From an uncultured Pelagibacteraceae bacterium (lineage in GTDB: Bacteria; Pseudomonadota; Alphaproteobacteria; Pelagibacterales; Pelagibacteraceae), in NCBI GenBank assembly GCA_902526405.1, contig CABZKL010000008.1, positions 1 to 42,224 on the forward strand: DNA of 42,224 nucleotides, given 5' to 3'. Within the stretch, counting starts at the first letter, position 1; the number at the start of each line of letters is the position of its first letter. A program made the position numbers and the translations under genes. Below are positions 6,226-15,075 of this stretch, in pieces. The notes beneath the pieces are model-generated. The model searched no databases. It saw only the letters and a list, made by a program, of their open reading frames with translations, and had not been told where the DNA came from.

Positions 6226-7901
6226 TGGAAACAAGAAACATAATAGCAGCTATATCTTTATCAGCAGCGGTAATTATTCTTTACACTTTATTTTTTGCAC
6301 CTCCACCGATAACTCAAGAAAATTTAGCTGAAAAAAGTAAAACTGAGCAAAATTCTGATGCACCAAGTCTAGATCAAAAGGAAAATGTTACAGAAATTTC
6401 GAGAGAGCAGGCATTAGGCGAAAGTGAAAGAATTCAGTTTGAGAACCAAAGTATAATTGGCTCAATATCTTTGAAGGGAGCTGCAATAGATGATTTAACC
6501 TTTAAAGAATATAATGTGGTTTTAAATGGTAATGAAAAAGTAAACCTATTAGCGCCAAGAAATTCTAAAGAAGGATACCTAATAGAGAGTGGTTTTATCA
6601 CAAATGACAAAAATATCGAAATACCTAATTCAAATTCTATTTGGTCAGTATCAGGTAATAGTATACTTACTGAACAATCTCCGATAAAATTAACGTGGGC
6701 TAATGATCAAGGATTAATCTTCGAAAAAGAAATATCTATTGATGATAAGTTCTTGTTTACAGTCAAACAACGCATAATTAATTCCACAAATAATAAATAT
6801 GATTTTTATTCATACGGCCAAATTATTAGAAATGAGGCACCTGAGATAACGAATTTTTATATACTTCATGAGGGTTTAGTGGCAACACTTGATGATGAGC
6901 TTATTGAGGAAGATTATGATGACATTGAAGAAAAAAAATTCACAAGAACTGCTCAAAAAGGATGGCTTGGTATTGGGGATAAGTATTGGATTACTTCATT
7001 AATTCCTCCAAAAGGAAAAGAGTTTAAAACTACATTCGATTATAAAAATAAATTTAGAGCAAACTTTGTAGGTACAGATCCACTTGAATTAAATAGTAAT
7101 TCTTCAATTGAAGATAAAATGCAGATTATAGTAGCCGCCAAAAGAGTAGATGTTATTGATGGATATGCAGAGTCACTAAAAATAGATAAATTTGATCTAA
7201 CAATAGATTGGGGTTTTTTATATTTTATAACCAAACCATTATTTTTTGGAATAGACTACTTCTTTAAACTGCTTGGTAATTACGGTTTAGCAATCATAGC
7301 AATTACTATTTGTATAAGGTTGGCATTTTTTCCTTTGGCAAATTTCTCATTCAGAAGTATGGCTAAAATGAAGGCCTTAACTCCGGAAATGACAAGACTT
7401 AAAGAACTTCATAAAGATGATAAGATGAAATTGCAGCAAGCAATGATGGCACTATATAAAAAGGAAAAAGTTAACCCTATGTCAGGGTGTTTACCAATTC
7501 TAGTTCAAATCCCAGTTTTTTTTGCTTTATATAAAGTATTATTTGTAACGATCGAAATGAGACATATGCCATTTTATGGTTGGATACAAGATTTATCAGA
7601 AAGGGATCCAACTTCATTATTTAACCTATTTGGTTTATTACCTTATGACGTTCCTTCTTTTTTAGTTATTGGGGCGTGGCCAATAGCTATGGGTATCAGC
7701 ATGTGGGTACAGATGAAACTCAATCCAGCACCCACAGATCCAATGCAGGCAAAAATATTCATGTTCTTTCCACTTTTCTTAACAATAATATTAGCTCCAT
7801 TCCCTGCAGGATTAGTAATTTACTGGACAGTTAATAATATTTTAACTATGGCACAACAAGTCTTCATCATGAAGCGTACAACAGTTAAAACGGCAACCTA
7901 A
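6225..7901 (+). CDS. yidC: Membrane protein insertase YidC
   Basis: A 558-residue Oxa1/YidC/Alb3 insertase. It has an N-terminal transmembrane segment (about residues 5-25), a large periplasmic P1 domain (about 50-340) and the conserved core of hydrophobic segments from about residue 350. The core includes LAFFPLANFSFRSMAKMKAL with the conserved Arg in the hydrophilic groove, the cytoplasmic coiled-coil loop, and the NPMSGCLPILVQIPVFFALY and FPAGLVIYWTVNNILTMAQQ signatures. It inserts and folds inner-membrane proteins alone or with SecYEG. The gene ends the biogenesis cluster; argB follows after 22 bases. The engB (yihA) GTPase gene often found next is absent here. Confidence 0.97.
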   Translation: METRNIIAAISLSAAVIILYTLFFAPPPITQENLAEKSKTEQNSDAPSLDQKENVTEISREQALGESERIQFENQSIIGSISLKGAAIDDLTFKEYNVVLNGNEKVNLLAPRNSKEGYLIESGFITNDKNIEIPNSNSIWSVSGNSILTEQSPIKLTWANDQGLIFEKEISIDDKFLFTVKQRIINSTNNKYDFYSYGQIIRNEAPEITNFYILHEGLVATLDDELIEEDYDDIEEKKFTRTAQKGWLGIGDKYWITSLIPPKGKEFKTTFDYKNKFRANFVGTDPLELNSNSSIEDKMQIIVAAKRVDVIDGYAESLKIDKFDLTIDWGFLYFITKPLFFGIDYFFKLLGNYGLAIIAITICIRLAFFPLANFSFRSMAKMKALTPEMTRLKELHKDDKMKLQQAMMALYKKEKVNPMSGCLPILVQIPVFFALYKVLFVTIEMRHMPFYGWIQDLSERDPTSLFNLFGLLPYDVPSFLVIGAWPIAMGISMWVQMKLNPAPTDPMQAKIFMFFPLFLTIILAPFPAGLVIYWTVNNILTMAQQVFIMKRTTVKTAT

Positions 7902-7923
7902 TAATTTTAATAGTTCTCAACGT

Positions 7924-8772
7924 ATGGATCTTAAAAATATACTACCTAAAGATGGTCCACCTTTAGGTGAAGTTAATAAGTATATTGAAAAATATAAAAA
8001 TGATTTAATTGTAATTAAATATGGTGGAAATGTATTAATTGATAGAAATGTATTTAATAACTTTATAACAGATCTAAATATTTTAAATAAGTTGGGACTT
8101 TCTACAATAGTTGTTCATGGTGGTGGGCCAAGAATCAAAAGAGAATTGGAAAAATCTAATATTCAATCAAAATTTATTAGAGGTTTAAGAGTTACTGATA
8201 AAAATATAATCAATATTGTAGAGTCTGTTTTAATTGATTTTAACGATGATATTGTTCAGAGCTTAAATAAAAAAGGCTCGGAAGGTGTTTCTATTCACAC
8301 AAAAAATAATAATATATTAGAGGTAATACCTGAAGCGAAAGAGCTTGGCTTTGTTGGTATACCGACTGCAGTTAATAACAACACAATATTAAATATTATT
8401 AAACAAAATAAAGTTCCAATTGTTTCACCGCTGGGCTTAGACAAAAATAAACAAACACATAATATAAATGGTGATACAGCTGCTATGGCTATAGCTAAAT
8501 CTTTAAAAGCTAGAAGGTTATTACTAATGACAAATGTTGATGGTGTTCTTGATAAACAAAAAAAACTTATAGAGGAAATATCTTCCTCAGAAATTTTAGA
8601 AATGATTAAAAATGAGACTATAACTGAAGGCATGATACCTAAAATTAATGCGTGTTTAGACGCTGTAAATAATGGAGTAACTGCAGTTGGTATAATTAAT
8701 GGCACAAAAAAACATTCATGTTTATGGGAAATATTCTCTGATAAAGGTGCAGGTACGTTAATTAGAAGATGA
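7924..8772 (+). CDS. argB: Acetylglutamate kinase
   Basis: This 282-residue enzyme phosphorylates N-acetylglutamate in the second step of arginine synthesis. Amino-acid-kinase motifs are visible: IKYGGNVL, VVHGGGPRI (ATP/substrate glycine loops), RGLRVTD, NINGDTAAMAIAKSL and GMIPKINACLDAV. The length is normal for the family. It starts 22 bases after yidC and overlaps the following HAD hydrolase gene by four bases (ATGA). No other arg gene is near. Whether it is arginine-inhibited cannot be decided from the sequence. Confidence 0.96.
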   Translation: MDLKNILPKDGPPLGEVNKYIEKYKNDLIVIKYGGNVLIDRNVFNNFITDLNILNKLGLSTIVVHGGGPRIKRELEKSNIQSKFIRGLRVTDKNIINIVESVLIDFNDDIVQSLNKKGSEGVSIHTKNNNILEVIPEAKELGFVGIPTAVNNNTILNIIKQNKVPIVSPLGLDKNKQTHNINGDTAAMAIAKSLKARRLLLMTNVDGVLDKQKKLIEEISSSEILEMIKNETITEGMIPKINACLDAVNNGVTAVGIINGTKKHSCLWEIFSDKGAGTLIRR

Positions 8773-9440
8773 TGAAATTAAGGAATATTAAAAATATACT
8801 TTTTGATTGTGATGGAGTTTTATATCAAGATCTAGAAGCAGTTTTCGGTCAGGTAAGTAAAAAAATGACTGAATATATATCTAAAAAATTAAATTTAGAT
8901 TTAAAAGTGGCTAAAGAGTTGCAGAGAACTTATTTTCATAAGTATGACACCAGTCTTAATGGTTTAATGATACATCATAATATCCCACCAAAAGAATTTT
9001 TAGATTATGTCCATGATATTGATTTATCTTTCTTAGAGAAAGATAAAGCTTTAAGAAAAGAGCTTGAAAGCACAAATTTAAGAAAATTTGTTTTTACTAA
9101 TGGAAGCAAAGAACATGTTAAAAACATAACCATATCACTTGGAATTGATGATCAATTTGAGAATGTTTTTGACATAGTAGATGCCAAATATAATCCTAAA
9201 CCCGCAGCAAAAGCTTTTGATCTAATGTTAGAAAAATTCAAAATAGATCCAAAAGAAACACTCTATATTGAGGATATTGCAAAAAATTTATCTATTGGAA
9301 AAGAAAGAGGGACAACAACTGCATGGTTAATCAATGACGAATACTGGGGTAAAAAAGAGTCAGATAAAGAATACATCGATTATAAGATTGAAAATCTTTC
9401 TTTATTTTTAAAAGAAATAAGGTTATTAAAAAACACATAA
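8769..9440 (+). CDS. HAD-superfamily pyrimidine 5'-nucleotidase-like
   Basis: A 223-residue HAD hydrolase with all four motifs. Motif I is FDCDGVLY (D13 nucleophile, D15 acid/base), motif II is FTNGS, motif III is the Lys in YNPKPAAKAF, and motif IV is YIEDIAKNLSIGKERG. The helical cap after motif I and the motif spacing fit the pyrimidine 5'-nucleotidase (SDT1/YjjG-like) branch, which dephosphorylates nucleoside monophosphates. The substrate is inferred. Two adjacent ATGs (8769 and 8772) are possible starts; the first overlaps the argB stop. dapD follows after five bases, so argB, this gene, dapD and dapE form one operon. Confidence 0.8.
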   Translation: MMKLRNIKNILFDCDGVLYQDLEAVFGQVSKKMTEYISKKLNLDLKVAKELQRTYFHKYDTSLNGLMIHHNIPPKEFLDYVHDIDLSFLEKDKALRKELESTNLRKFVFTNGSKEHVKNITISLGIDDQFENVFDIVDAKYNPKPAAKAFDLMLEKFKIDPKETLYIEDIAKNLSIGKERGTTTAWLINDEYWGKKESDKEYIDYKIENLSLFLKEIRLLKNT

Positions 9441-9445
9441 AAATT

Positions 9446-10273
9446 ATGAGCATAGAAAATATTATTAATGAAGCATGGGAAAAAAGAGATCAAATAACCC
9501 CAAGTTCAGATGAAAATTTAAAGATTACTGTAAACCAAATTATTGATGATTTAGATAGCGGTAAAGTCAGAGTTGCTGAAAAAATTAATGGTGAATGGAC
9601 AACTCATCAATATCTAAAAAAAGCAATCATGTTAAGTTTTAGAATGTACCCAATGGAAAATTTAAATGGTCCATATAGTAGTTGGTATGACAAAGCTCAT
9701 CTTTTAAAAGGAAAAACAGCAGGATGGAGTAAAGAAGATCATGAAAATGCTGGTTTTAGAATGGTACCAAATTCACCAGTAAGAAAAGGATCTTACGTTG
9801 GCAAAAATGCAGTATTGATGCCATGCTATGTTAATATTGGTGCATACATAGATGAAGGTACTATGATTGATACTTTTGCAAGAGCTGGAAGTTGTAGTCA
9901 AATTGGAAAAAATTGTCATATTTCAGCTGGTTCAGGTGTGGGAGGTGTACTAGAGCCTGCTCAAGCATTACCCACAATAATTGAAGACAATGTTTTCCTC
10001 GGTGCTATGTCAGAGGTTGTTGAAGGAGTAATAGTTGGAGAAGGATCTGTATTAAGTATGGGAATGTATATCGGTCAATCAACAAAAATAGTTGATAGAA
10101 AAACTGGTGAAATTACTTATGGAAAAATTCCACCTTATTCAGTTGTTGTACCTGGTTCTTTACCTGATAAGAATAATCCAGCAGCACCATCACTTTATTG
10201 TGCAGTAATTATTAAACAGGTTGATGAAAAAACTAGATCAAAAACATCAGTAAACGATCTTTTGAGAGAATAA
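9446..10273 (+). CDS. dapD: Tetrahydrodipicolinate N-succinyltransferase
   Basis: The 275-residue protein is the succinylase of the lysine/diaminopimelate pathway (succinyl-CoA plus tetrahydrodipicolinate). It shows the N-terminal helical domain (IENIINEAWEKRDQI) and then a left-handed beta-helix of hexapeptide repeats (about residues 110-215: GKNAVLMPCYVNIGAYIDEG, SCSQIGKNCHISAGSGVGG). The acceptor-site signature RMVPNSPVRKGS is also present. The length is normal. It directly precedes dapE (two-base gap), giving the succinylase branch; dapC and dapF are not in the window. Confidence 0.97.
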   Translation: MSIENIINEAWEKRDQITPSSDENLKITVNQIIDDLDSGKVRVAEKINGEWTTHQYLKKAIMLSFRMYPMENLNGPYSSWYDKAHLLKGKTAGWSKEDHENAGFRMVPNSPVRKGSYVGKNAVLMPCYVNIGAYIDEGTMIDTFARAGSCSQIGKNCHISAGSGVGGVLEPAQALPTIIEDNVFLGAMSEVVEGVIVGEGSVLSMGMYIGQSTKIVDRKTGEITYGKIPPYSVVVPGSLPDKNNPAAPSLYCAVIIKQVDEKTRSKTSVNDLLRE

Positions 10274-10275
10274 AA

Positions 10276-11433
10276 ATGCAAAAAATCAACGAACTTCAAT
10301 TAGCTAAAGAGCTAATTAGGTTTCCATCGGTAACTCCTGTTGATGCAGGAATAATGAGTTTTTTAAAAAAAAAACTAAAACAACTTGGTTTTAAAACTAA
10401 AATAATTGAGTTTAGTGAAAATAACAGCAAACCAGTAAAAAATCTTTATGCAAGGCTTGGTAATAAAAGTCCTAACTTTTGTTATGCTGGTCATTTAGAT
10501 GTGGTGCCTGCTGGAAATCTAAAAGACTGGACAGTTAATCCATTTAAACCCTCAATTAAAAAAGGACATTTAATTGGAAGAGGTGCAAATGATATGAAAA
10601 GCTCTATAGCAGCTTTCGTTTCAGCAATAAGTAATTTTATTGAAAATAACTCTAATTTTAGTGGCTCAATTAGTCTTTTGATTACTGGGGACGAAGAGGG
10701 TGCTGCTATTAATGGGACAAAAAAGGTTGTGGAGTATTTAAAAAAAAGAAAAGAGAAAATTGATTTTTGTTTAGTAGGTGAACCAACTAATCCAAGTAAA
10801 TTAGGGGAAATGATTAAAATTGGGCGAAGAGGAAGTATGAACGGTAGACTAACTATTACTGGAGTGCAAGGTCACGTAGCTTATCCTCATCGAGCAAATA
10901 ATCCTTCAACAGCACTTGTACAAATACTTAAATTAATAAAAGATATCAAATTTGATCAAGGAACTAAAGATTTTCAACCAACCAACTTGGAAATAACGAA
11001 AATAAATATTAATAACACTGCTGATAACGTAATTCCAGGGATTGCAACAGCTACATTTAATATAAGATTTAATAATAAACATTCCTCTTCCTCACTTAAG
11101 AAGAAGATAAATAAAGTTATTAAAAAAATATCCGCTAAAAATAAATCTAAATATAAAATTGAATACAGTGTATCTGGAGAAGCTTTTTTAACAAATCCAA
11201 ATAAAACAACTTTTATGATACAAGATGTAATTAGGAAAATTACAAAAATTAAACCTAAACTTTCAACAACAGGGGGAACCTCAGATGCAAGGTTTATACG
11301 GAAAATTGCACCTTGCTTAGAATTTGGGTTAGTTGGTAAAACAATGCATAAAGTAGATGAGGCAGTTTCATTGTCAGATCTAAAAAAATTGACCTTAATT
11401 TATTCAAATATATTGAAAAATTATTTTAAGTGA
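10276..11433 (+). CDS. dapE: Succinyl-diaminopimelate desuccinylase
   Basis: A 385-residue M20-family di-zinc hydrolase that removes succinate to give LL-diaminopimelate for lysine and peptidoglycan. Metal and catalytic residues are visible: H73 and D75 (YAGHLDVVPAG), D106 (GRGANDMKSS), E140-E141 (TGDEEG), the EPTN Glu, and a C-terminal His in TMHKVDEAV. GGTSDARF is the DapE-specific substrate motif, favouring DapE over ArgE. The central dimerisation domain is intact. It follows dapD by two bases, and its TGA overlaps the GTG start of the deacetylase gene. Confidence 0.96.
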   Translation: MQKINELQLAKELIRFPSVTPVDAGIMSFLKKKLKQLGFKTKIIEFSENNSKPVKNLYARLGNKSPNFCYAGHLDVVPAGNLKDWTVNPFKPSIKKGHLIGRGANDMKSSIAAFVSAISNFIENNSNFSGSISLLITGDEEGAAINGTKKVVEYLKKRKEKIDFCLVGEPTNPSKLGEMIKIGRRGSMNGRLTITGVQGHVAYPHRANNPSTALVQILKLIKDIKFDQGTKDFQPTNLEITKININNTADNVIPGIATATFNIRFNNKHSSSSLKKKINKVIKKISAKNKSKYKIEYSVSGEAFLTNPNKTTFMIQDVIRKITKIKPKLSTTGGTSDARFIRKIAPCLEFGLVGKTMHKVDEAVSLSDLKKLTLIYSNILKNYFK

Positions 11434-12359
11434 AAACAGGGTTAATTACATCAGATACATATCAAAATCATAATACCGGGGATGGACATCCTGAAAAAAT
11501 TGATAGAGTTACTGCTGTAATTGATAATTTTAAAAAATTAGACAATAAAAATCTAATTTGGAAAAAACCAAATAAATTTGAGAATTCTATTTTGATTAAA
11601 ACTCATACCACAAATTATATAGATCAAGTTGATAAATCTTTTCCAAAAAAAGGATATAATTTTCTTGATGGAGACACCGTAGTTTCTCCTGGTAGCAAAG
11701 ATGCTTCTAAGGATGCTGTAGGTTCAATTATAACTGCAATTGATGGTGTACAGAAAAAAGAGTTTAAAAATGCATTTTGTGCAGTAAGACCTCCTGGACA
11801 CCATGCAGAAAAAGAGAAGGCAATGGGTTTTTGTATCTATAATAATGTTGCTGTTGGTGCAAATTACTTAATCGAAAAATACAAATATAATAAAATCGCA
11901 ATTATTGATTTTGATGTTCACCATGGAAACGGTACTCAAGACATTTTTTATGATAACGAAAAAGTTTTATTTATTTCTACTCATCAATACCCTTACTATC
12001 CAGGATCTGGCTCTGAAAAAGAAAAAGGTGATTTTAATAACGTATTAAATATCCCCCTTGAAGCTGGAACATCTGCAGAAAAGTATTTAAACGCTTACGA
12101 AAATGTTTTAAATAAAGTAAGAGAATTTAAGCCTGAATTCTTGTTGTTTTCTGCAGGTTTTGACGCACACATTGATGATCCTTTGGCCCAACTGCAGCTT
12201 AGTTCTGAGGATTTTTATAAAATTACCAAAAGAACATTAGAGATTTCAAAATCATTTTGTAATGGAAATGTTGTATCAATACTTGAGGGTGGATACGATC
12301 TTGAAGCTTTACAAGAAAGCACCAAAAGACATGTTGATGCTCTCATAGAATTTAATTGA
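11430..12359 (+). CDS. Histone deacetylase family protein
   Basis: A 309-residue arginase/deacetylase-fold enzyme of the class II HDAC/acetoin utilisation superfamily. Active-site elements are intact: RPPGHHAE (H124-H125), the zinc ligands D162 and H164 (DFDVHHGNGTQ) and D245 (SAGFDAHIDDPL), plus EGGYDL with the transition-state Tyr (Y289). Expected substrates are acetyl-lysine proteins or small acetylated amines; the sequence does not decide. It starts with GTG overlapping the dapE stop (GTGA), and a SET-domain methyltransferase follows after 32 bases on the same strand. The neighbouring lysine-pathway genes suggest an acetylated diamine as an alternative substrate. Confidence 0.9.
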   Translation: MKTGLITSDTYQNHNTGDGHPEKIDRVTAVIDNFKKLDNKNLIWKKPNKFENSILIKTHTTNYIDQVDKSFPKKGYNFLDGDTVVSPGSKDASKDAVGSIITAIDGVQKKEFKNAFCAVRPPGHHAEKEKAMGFCIYNNVAVGANYLIEKYKYNKIAIIDFDVHHGNGTQDIFYDNEKVLFISTHQYPYYPGSGSEKEKGDFNNVLNIPLEAGTSAEKYLNAYENVLNKVREFKPEFLLFSAGFDAHIDDPLAQLQLSSEDFYKITKRTLEISKSFCNGNVVSILEGGYDLEALQESTKRHVDALIEFN

Positions 12360-12391
12360 TAATTTAATATAACTATCTAAACACAGTCTAA

Positions 12392-12883
12392 ATGAAATTG
12401 TACAGAATTAAAAAGTCAACTATAGATAAAAAAGGAAGAGGACTTTACGCAACAAAAGATATAAAATCTGGAACTAAAGTAATTGATTACGTTGGAAAAT
12501 TAATCACAAAAAAACAAACAGAAGAATCTGATAAATACGATAATGGTAAACCCATATATTTATTTACTATAAATAAAAGATACGATCTTGATGGAGATTT
12601 TTCTTGGAATACCGCAGGTTTAATCAATCATTCATGTGATAACAATTGTGATTATGATGGTAAAGGACTAAAGATTTGGGTTAAGGCAATAAGAGACATT
12701 AAAAAAGATGAGGAATTTACTTGTGATTATGGATTTAGTTACGATGAAAATTACAAACAATTTCCATGTAAATGCAAATCTAGAAACTGTTGTGGTTATA
12801 TAGTAAGAGCTGAGTCTAGGTGGAGAATTAATAAAAAATTTGCAATGAGTAATAAAAAAAAATTAATAAATAATTCTATATAA
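12392..12883 (+). CDS. SET-domain lysine methyltransferase
   Basis: This 163-residue protein is essentially one SET domain plus post-SET. GRGLYA (15-20) opens the S-adenosylmethionine site, NHSC (79-82) and CDYGF (111-115) form the knot and active site, and CKCKSRNCCG supplies post-SET cysteines (C126, C128, C133) that would bind zinc with C82. SET enzymes methylate protein lysines; bacterial targets are mostly unknown, with ribosomal or DNA-binding proteins possible. It has no signal peptide. It follows the deacetylase gene on the same strand. Its 3' end overlaps the probable true 3' end of truA by 21 bases on the opposite strand. Confidence 0.9.
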   Translation: MKLYRIKKSTIDKKGRGLYATKDIKSGTKVIDYVGKLITKKQTEESDKYDNGKPIYLFTINKRYDLDGDFSWNTAGLINHSCDNNCDYDGKGLKIWVKAIRDIKKDEEFTCDYGFSYDENYKQFPCKCKSRNCCGYIVRAESRWRINKKFAMSNKKKLINNSI

Positions 12884-13605
12884 AAAAAGCCCTTCAGGTG
12901 GTGCTGGTGGAGCACACAATACTCTTTTTTTTAGATTTAAATACTTTGTCAAAAGTTTTTAAGTCCCATTTCTTTTCACCTAAATATTTTAGACAACCTA
13001 CCATCGATCTTACTTGTTGTTGTAAAAATGATTGTGATTTAAATTCTATTTCAATTTTATTTTTTAATGCTTTTATTTTGATTGATTTAATTGTTCTAAT
13101 TGGACTTTTAGCGTGACAACTTGATGATCTAAAAGTTGAATAGTCATGTGTTCCTAATAATTTTTTTGCCCCTTTTTGCATTAAATTGACATCTAATATT
13201 TTCCTTACATGCCAACCTCTCCCATTTTCAATTACAGGGGCACTTATTTGGTTAAAAATTACATATCTATAAATTCTTAGTTTAGCAGAAAATCGTGAAT
13301 GAAATTTTTCACTTCTTTTTTTTATTTGAGTAATTGCTATACCCTTATTGTTAAGAAAATGATTAATTGATTTTAAAAATTTCGTTAGATCTAAAATTTT
13401 TTTTTGACAATCAAAGTGAGCTGACTGAGCATTAGCATGTACACCTGCATCTGTTCTGCCAGATCCATTTAAAATTATTTTTTCTTTTAAAAGTTTTGTT
13501 AAATGTTGTTGAATTAATCCTTGAATAGTAGAGCCTTTTTTTTTGTATCTGCCAGCCTCTAAAACTTGTTCCGACATATTCAATAAGAACTTGATATCTC
13601 GCCAT
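12863..13605 (-). CDS. truA: tRNA pseudouridine synthase A, two apparent frameshifts
   Basis: TruA makes pseudouridine at positions 38-40 of tRNA anticodon stems. The gene is recognisable throughout but lies in three frames. From the ATG at 13605 it reads MARYQVLIEYVGTSFRGWQI. The middle, from KKGSTIQGLIQQ through the catalytic SGRTDAGVHA, lies one frame away after a run of nine A (13536-13544). The canonical end CAPPAPPEGLFLYRIIY is displaced again after a run of eight A (12925-12932). Removing one A from each run gives a continuous protein of about 246 residues, normal for TruA. The ATG follows the fmt stop directly (TAAATG). The longer open frame reaching 13724 has an N-terminus unrelated to TruA. 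A sequencing error, decay or slippage-tolerant expression are all possible. Confidence 0.85.
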
Positions 13606-14529
13606 TTAAATCTGATGGCCTTTTTTAATTCGTGAACCAAGCATAAATTCACCAATATTTTGAGGCCTTTTTCCTTGTCTTTGTATCTCCGTGACTTTAA
13701 TTGATTGCTTATCTCCACAAGCAATTTCTAAATAATCATTAAGAACCTGTCCCGGATTTCCAATCCCATTGCTGATTTCTGCTTTTAAAATTTTATATCT
13801 CTCACCACTTGATATAAAAAAAGCGCCTGGGACCGGATATAAACCATTTATTTTCCCTATAATATTTTCTGCATTACTCGTCCAATCAATTAAACCTTCA
13901 CTCTTTTGAATTTTTGGAGCATAAGTTGCTTTAGAATGATCTTGAGCCACAAAAGTTGCTTTGTCTTCAAGTATATCATCAATATTATCTAAAATTTTTT
14001 CAGCAGCAATAAAAGATAACTTTTCAGCAATTTCAGTAGAATTAAAATTATTCTCCATATTGATCTTATAGGTATTGCAAACTGGACCTGTGTCTAATTT
14101 TTCTTCTATTTTCATTATACTGACCCCAGTTTCTTTATCTAAATTCATTATAGCTCTTTGTATGGGTGCCGCTCCTCTCCAATTGGGTAGGATAGATGCA
14201 TGTATATTTATAAATCCTTTTTTTGTTAAACTTAAAAATTCTTTAGGTATAATTTGTCCATAGGCTACAACAATTGCTAGATCTGCATCTACTGATTTAA
14301 AAAATTCGTATTCTTCTTTATTTTCTTTTAAAGTTGATGGTGCCCTGTAGTCTAAATTTAAAGTTTCGGAAATTCCTTGAATAGGAGATTTGTTAATTTT
14401 TTGTCCACGATGTGATTTTTGTGGAGGTTGAGTATAAACGCATGTCACAGGGTATCCATTTTGATAAAGAGATTTTAAAATTGGTACAGCAAACATGGGT
14501 GTACCCATAAAAATTATTTTCTTAGCCAT
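13606..14529 (-). CDS. fmt: Methionyl-tRNA formyltransferase
   Basis: A 307-residue enzyme that formylates initiator Met-tRNA using 10-formyltetrahydrofolate. The N-terminal formyltransferase domain carries the catalytic triad N108, H110 (INIHASILPNWRGAAPIQR) and D146 (KLDTGPV). The C-terminal OB-like tRNA-binding domain follows from about residue 205. Length is normal. It stands three bases after def, its functional partner that later removes the formyl group, and directly before truA. The def-fmt-truA order suits a translation-linked operon. Confidence 0.97.
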   Translation of the reverse strand: MAKKIIFMGTPMFAVPILKSLYQNGYPVTCVYTQPPQKSHRGQKINKSPIQGISETLNLDYRAPSTLKENKEEYEFFKSVDADLAIVVAYGQIIPKEFLSLTKKGFINIHASILPNWRGAAPIQRAIMNLDKETGVSIMKIEEKLDTGPVCNTYKINMENNFNSTEIAEKLSFIAAEKILDNIDDILEDKATFVAQDHSKATYAPKIQKSEGLIDWTSNAENIIGKINGLYPVPGAFFISSGERYKILKAEISNGIGNPGQVLNDYLEIACGDKQSIKVTEIQRQGKRPQNIGEFMLGSRIKKGHQI

Positions 14530-14532
14530 GAA

Positions 14533-15051
14533 TTAAACTTCGGCTGTACTTGATTTTAATTTCGATAATTTCTTAATTATCATCGATCTTTTTAATTTTG
14601 ATAGATAATCGATAAATAATATGCCCTCTAGGTGATCCATTTCATGTTGAATACATGTAGCAAGTAAACCTTCAGCCTTTAGCAATTGTTTTTGTCCATT
14701 ATAATCTAAATACTCTACTTCACATTTACTTGGTCTATCTACATCTGCAAATTGGTTTGGAACAGAAAGGCATCCTTCTTCATAAGTTACTTTTAAGGGG
14801 TCTTTATTTTTGATTATAGGATTTACAAAATATCTTGGCTCTTTTTTATTTTCTTCCTTGCAAATATCCATGACTATAATTCTTTTTGGTATTCCAACTT
14901 GTATTGCGGCAAGACCGATCCCGTTGGCAGCATACATGGTTTCCAACATGTCTGTCATTAGTTTCTGCTCTTCTTTTCCAACTTTAGTAACTGGTTTTGA
15001 AACTTGTCTCAGCAGTTTATCAGGTTCTGTAATTATAGTTCTTATAGCCAT
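14533..15051 (-). CDS. def: Peptide deformylase
   Basis: A 172-residue metalloprotease that removes N-formyl groups from nascent proteins. All three motifs are present: GIGLAAIQVG (44-53), EGCLSVP with C94, and QHEMDHLEG with H136, E137 and H140, the metal-binding Cys/His/His and catalytic Glu. Length is normal. It starts 24 bases after the stop of the exported 587-residue protein and is followed three bases later by fmt. Confidence 0.97.
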   Translation of the reverse strand: MAIRTIITEPDKLLRQVSKPVTKVGKEEQKLMTDMLETMYAANGIGLAAIQVGIPKRIIVMDICKEENKKEPRYFVNPIIKNKDPLKVTYEEGCLSVPNQFADVDRPSKCEVEYLDYNGQKQLLKAEGLLATCIQHEMDHLEGILFIDYLSKLKRSMIIKKLSKLKSSTAEV

Positions 15052-15075
15052 TTTTAATTTATCTTATTATAAATT

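Noticed and set aside
8295..8705. Minus-strand open frame of 136 residues inside argB
   Set aside because: It is antisense to conserved argB sequence; the hydrophobic composition comes from AT-rich coding DNA read backwards.
13606..13724. N-terminal extension of the truA open frame
   Set aside because: It overlaps fmt and its residues do not resemble TruA; the true start MARYQVLIEY lies at 13605 in another frame.
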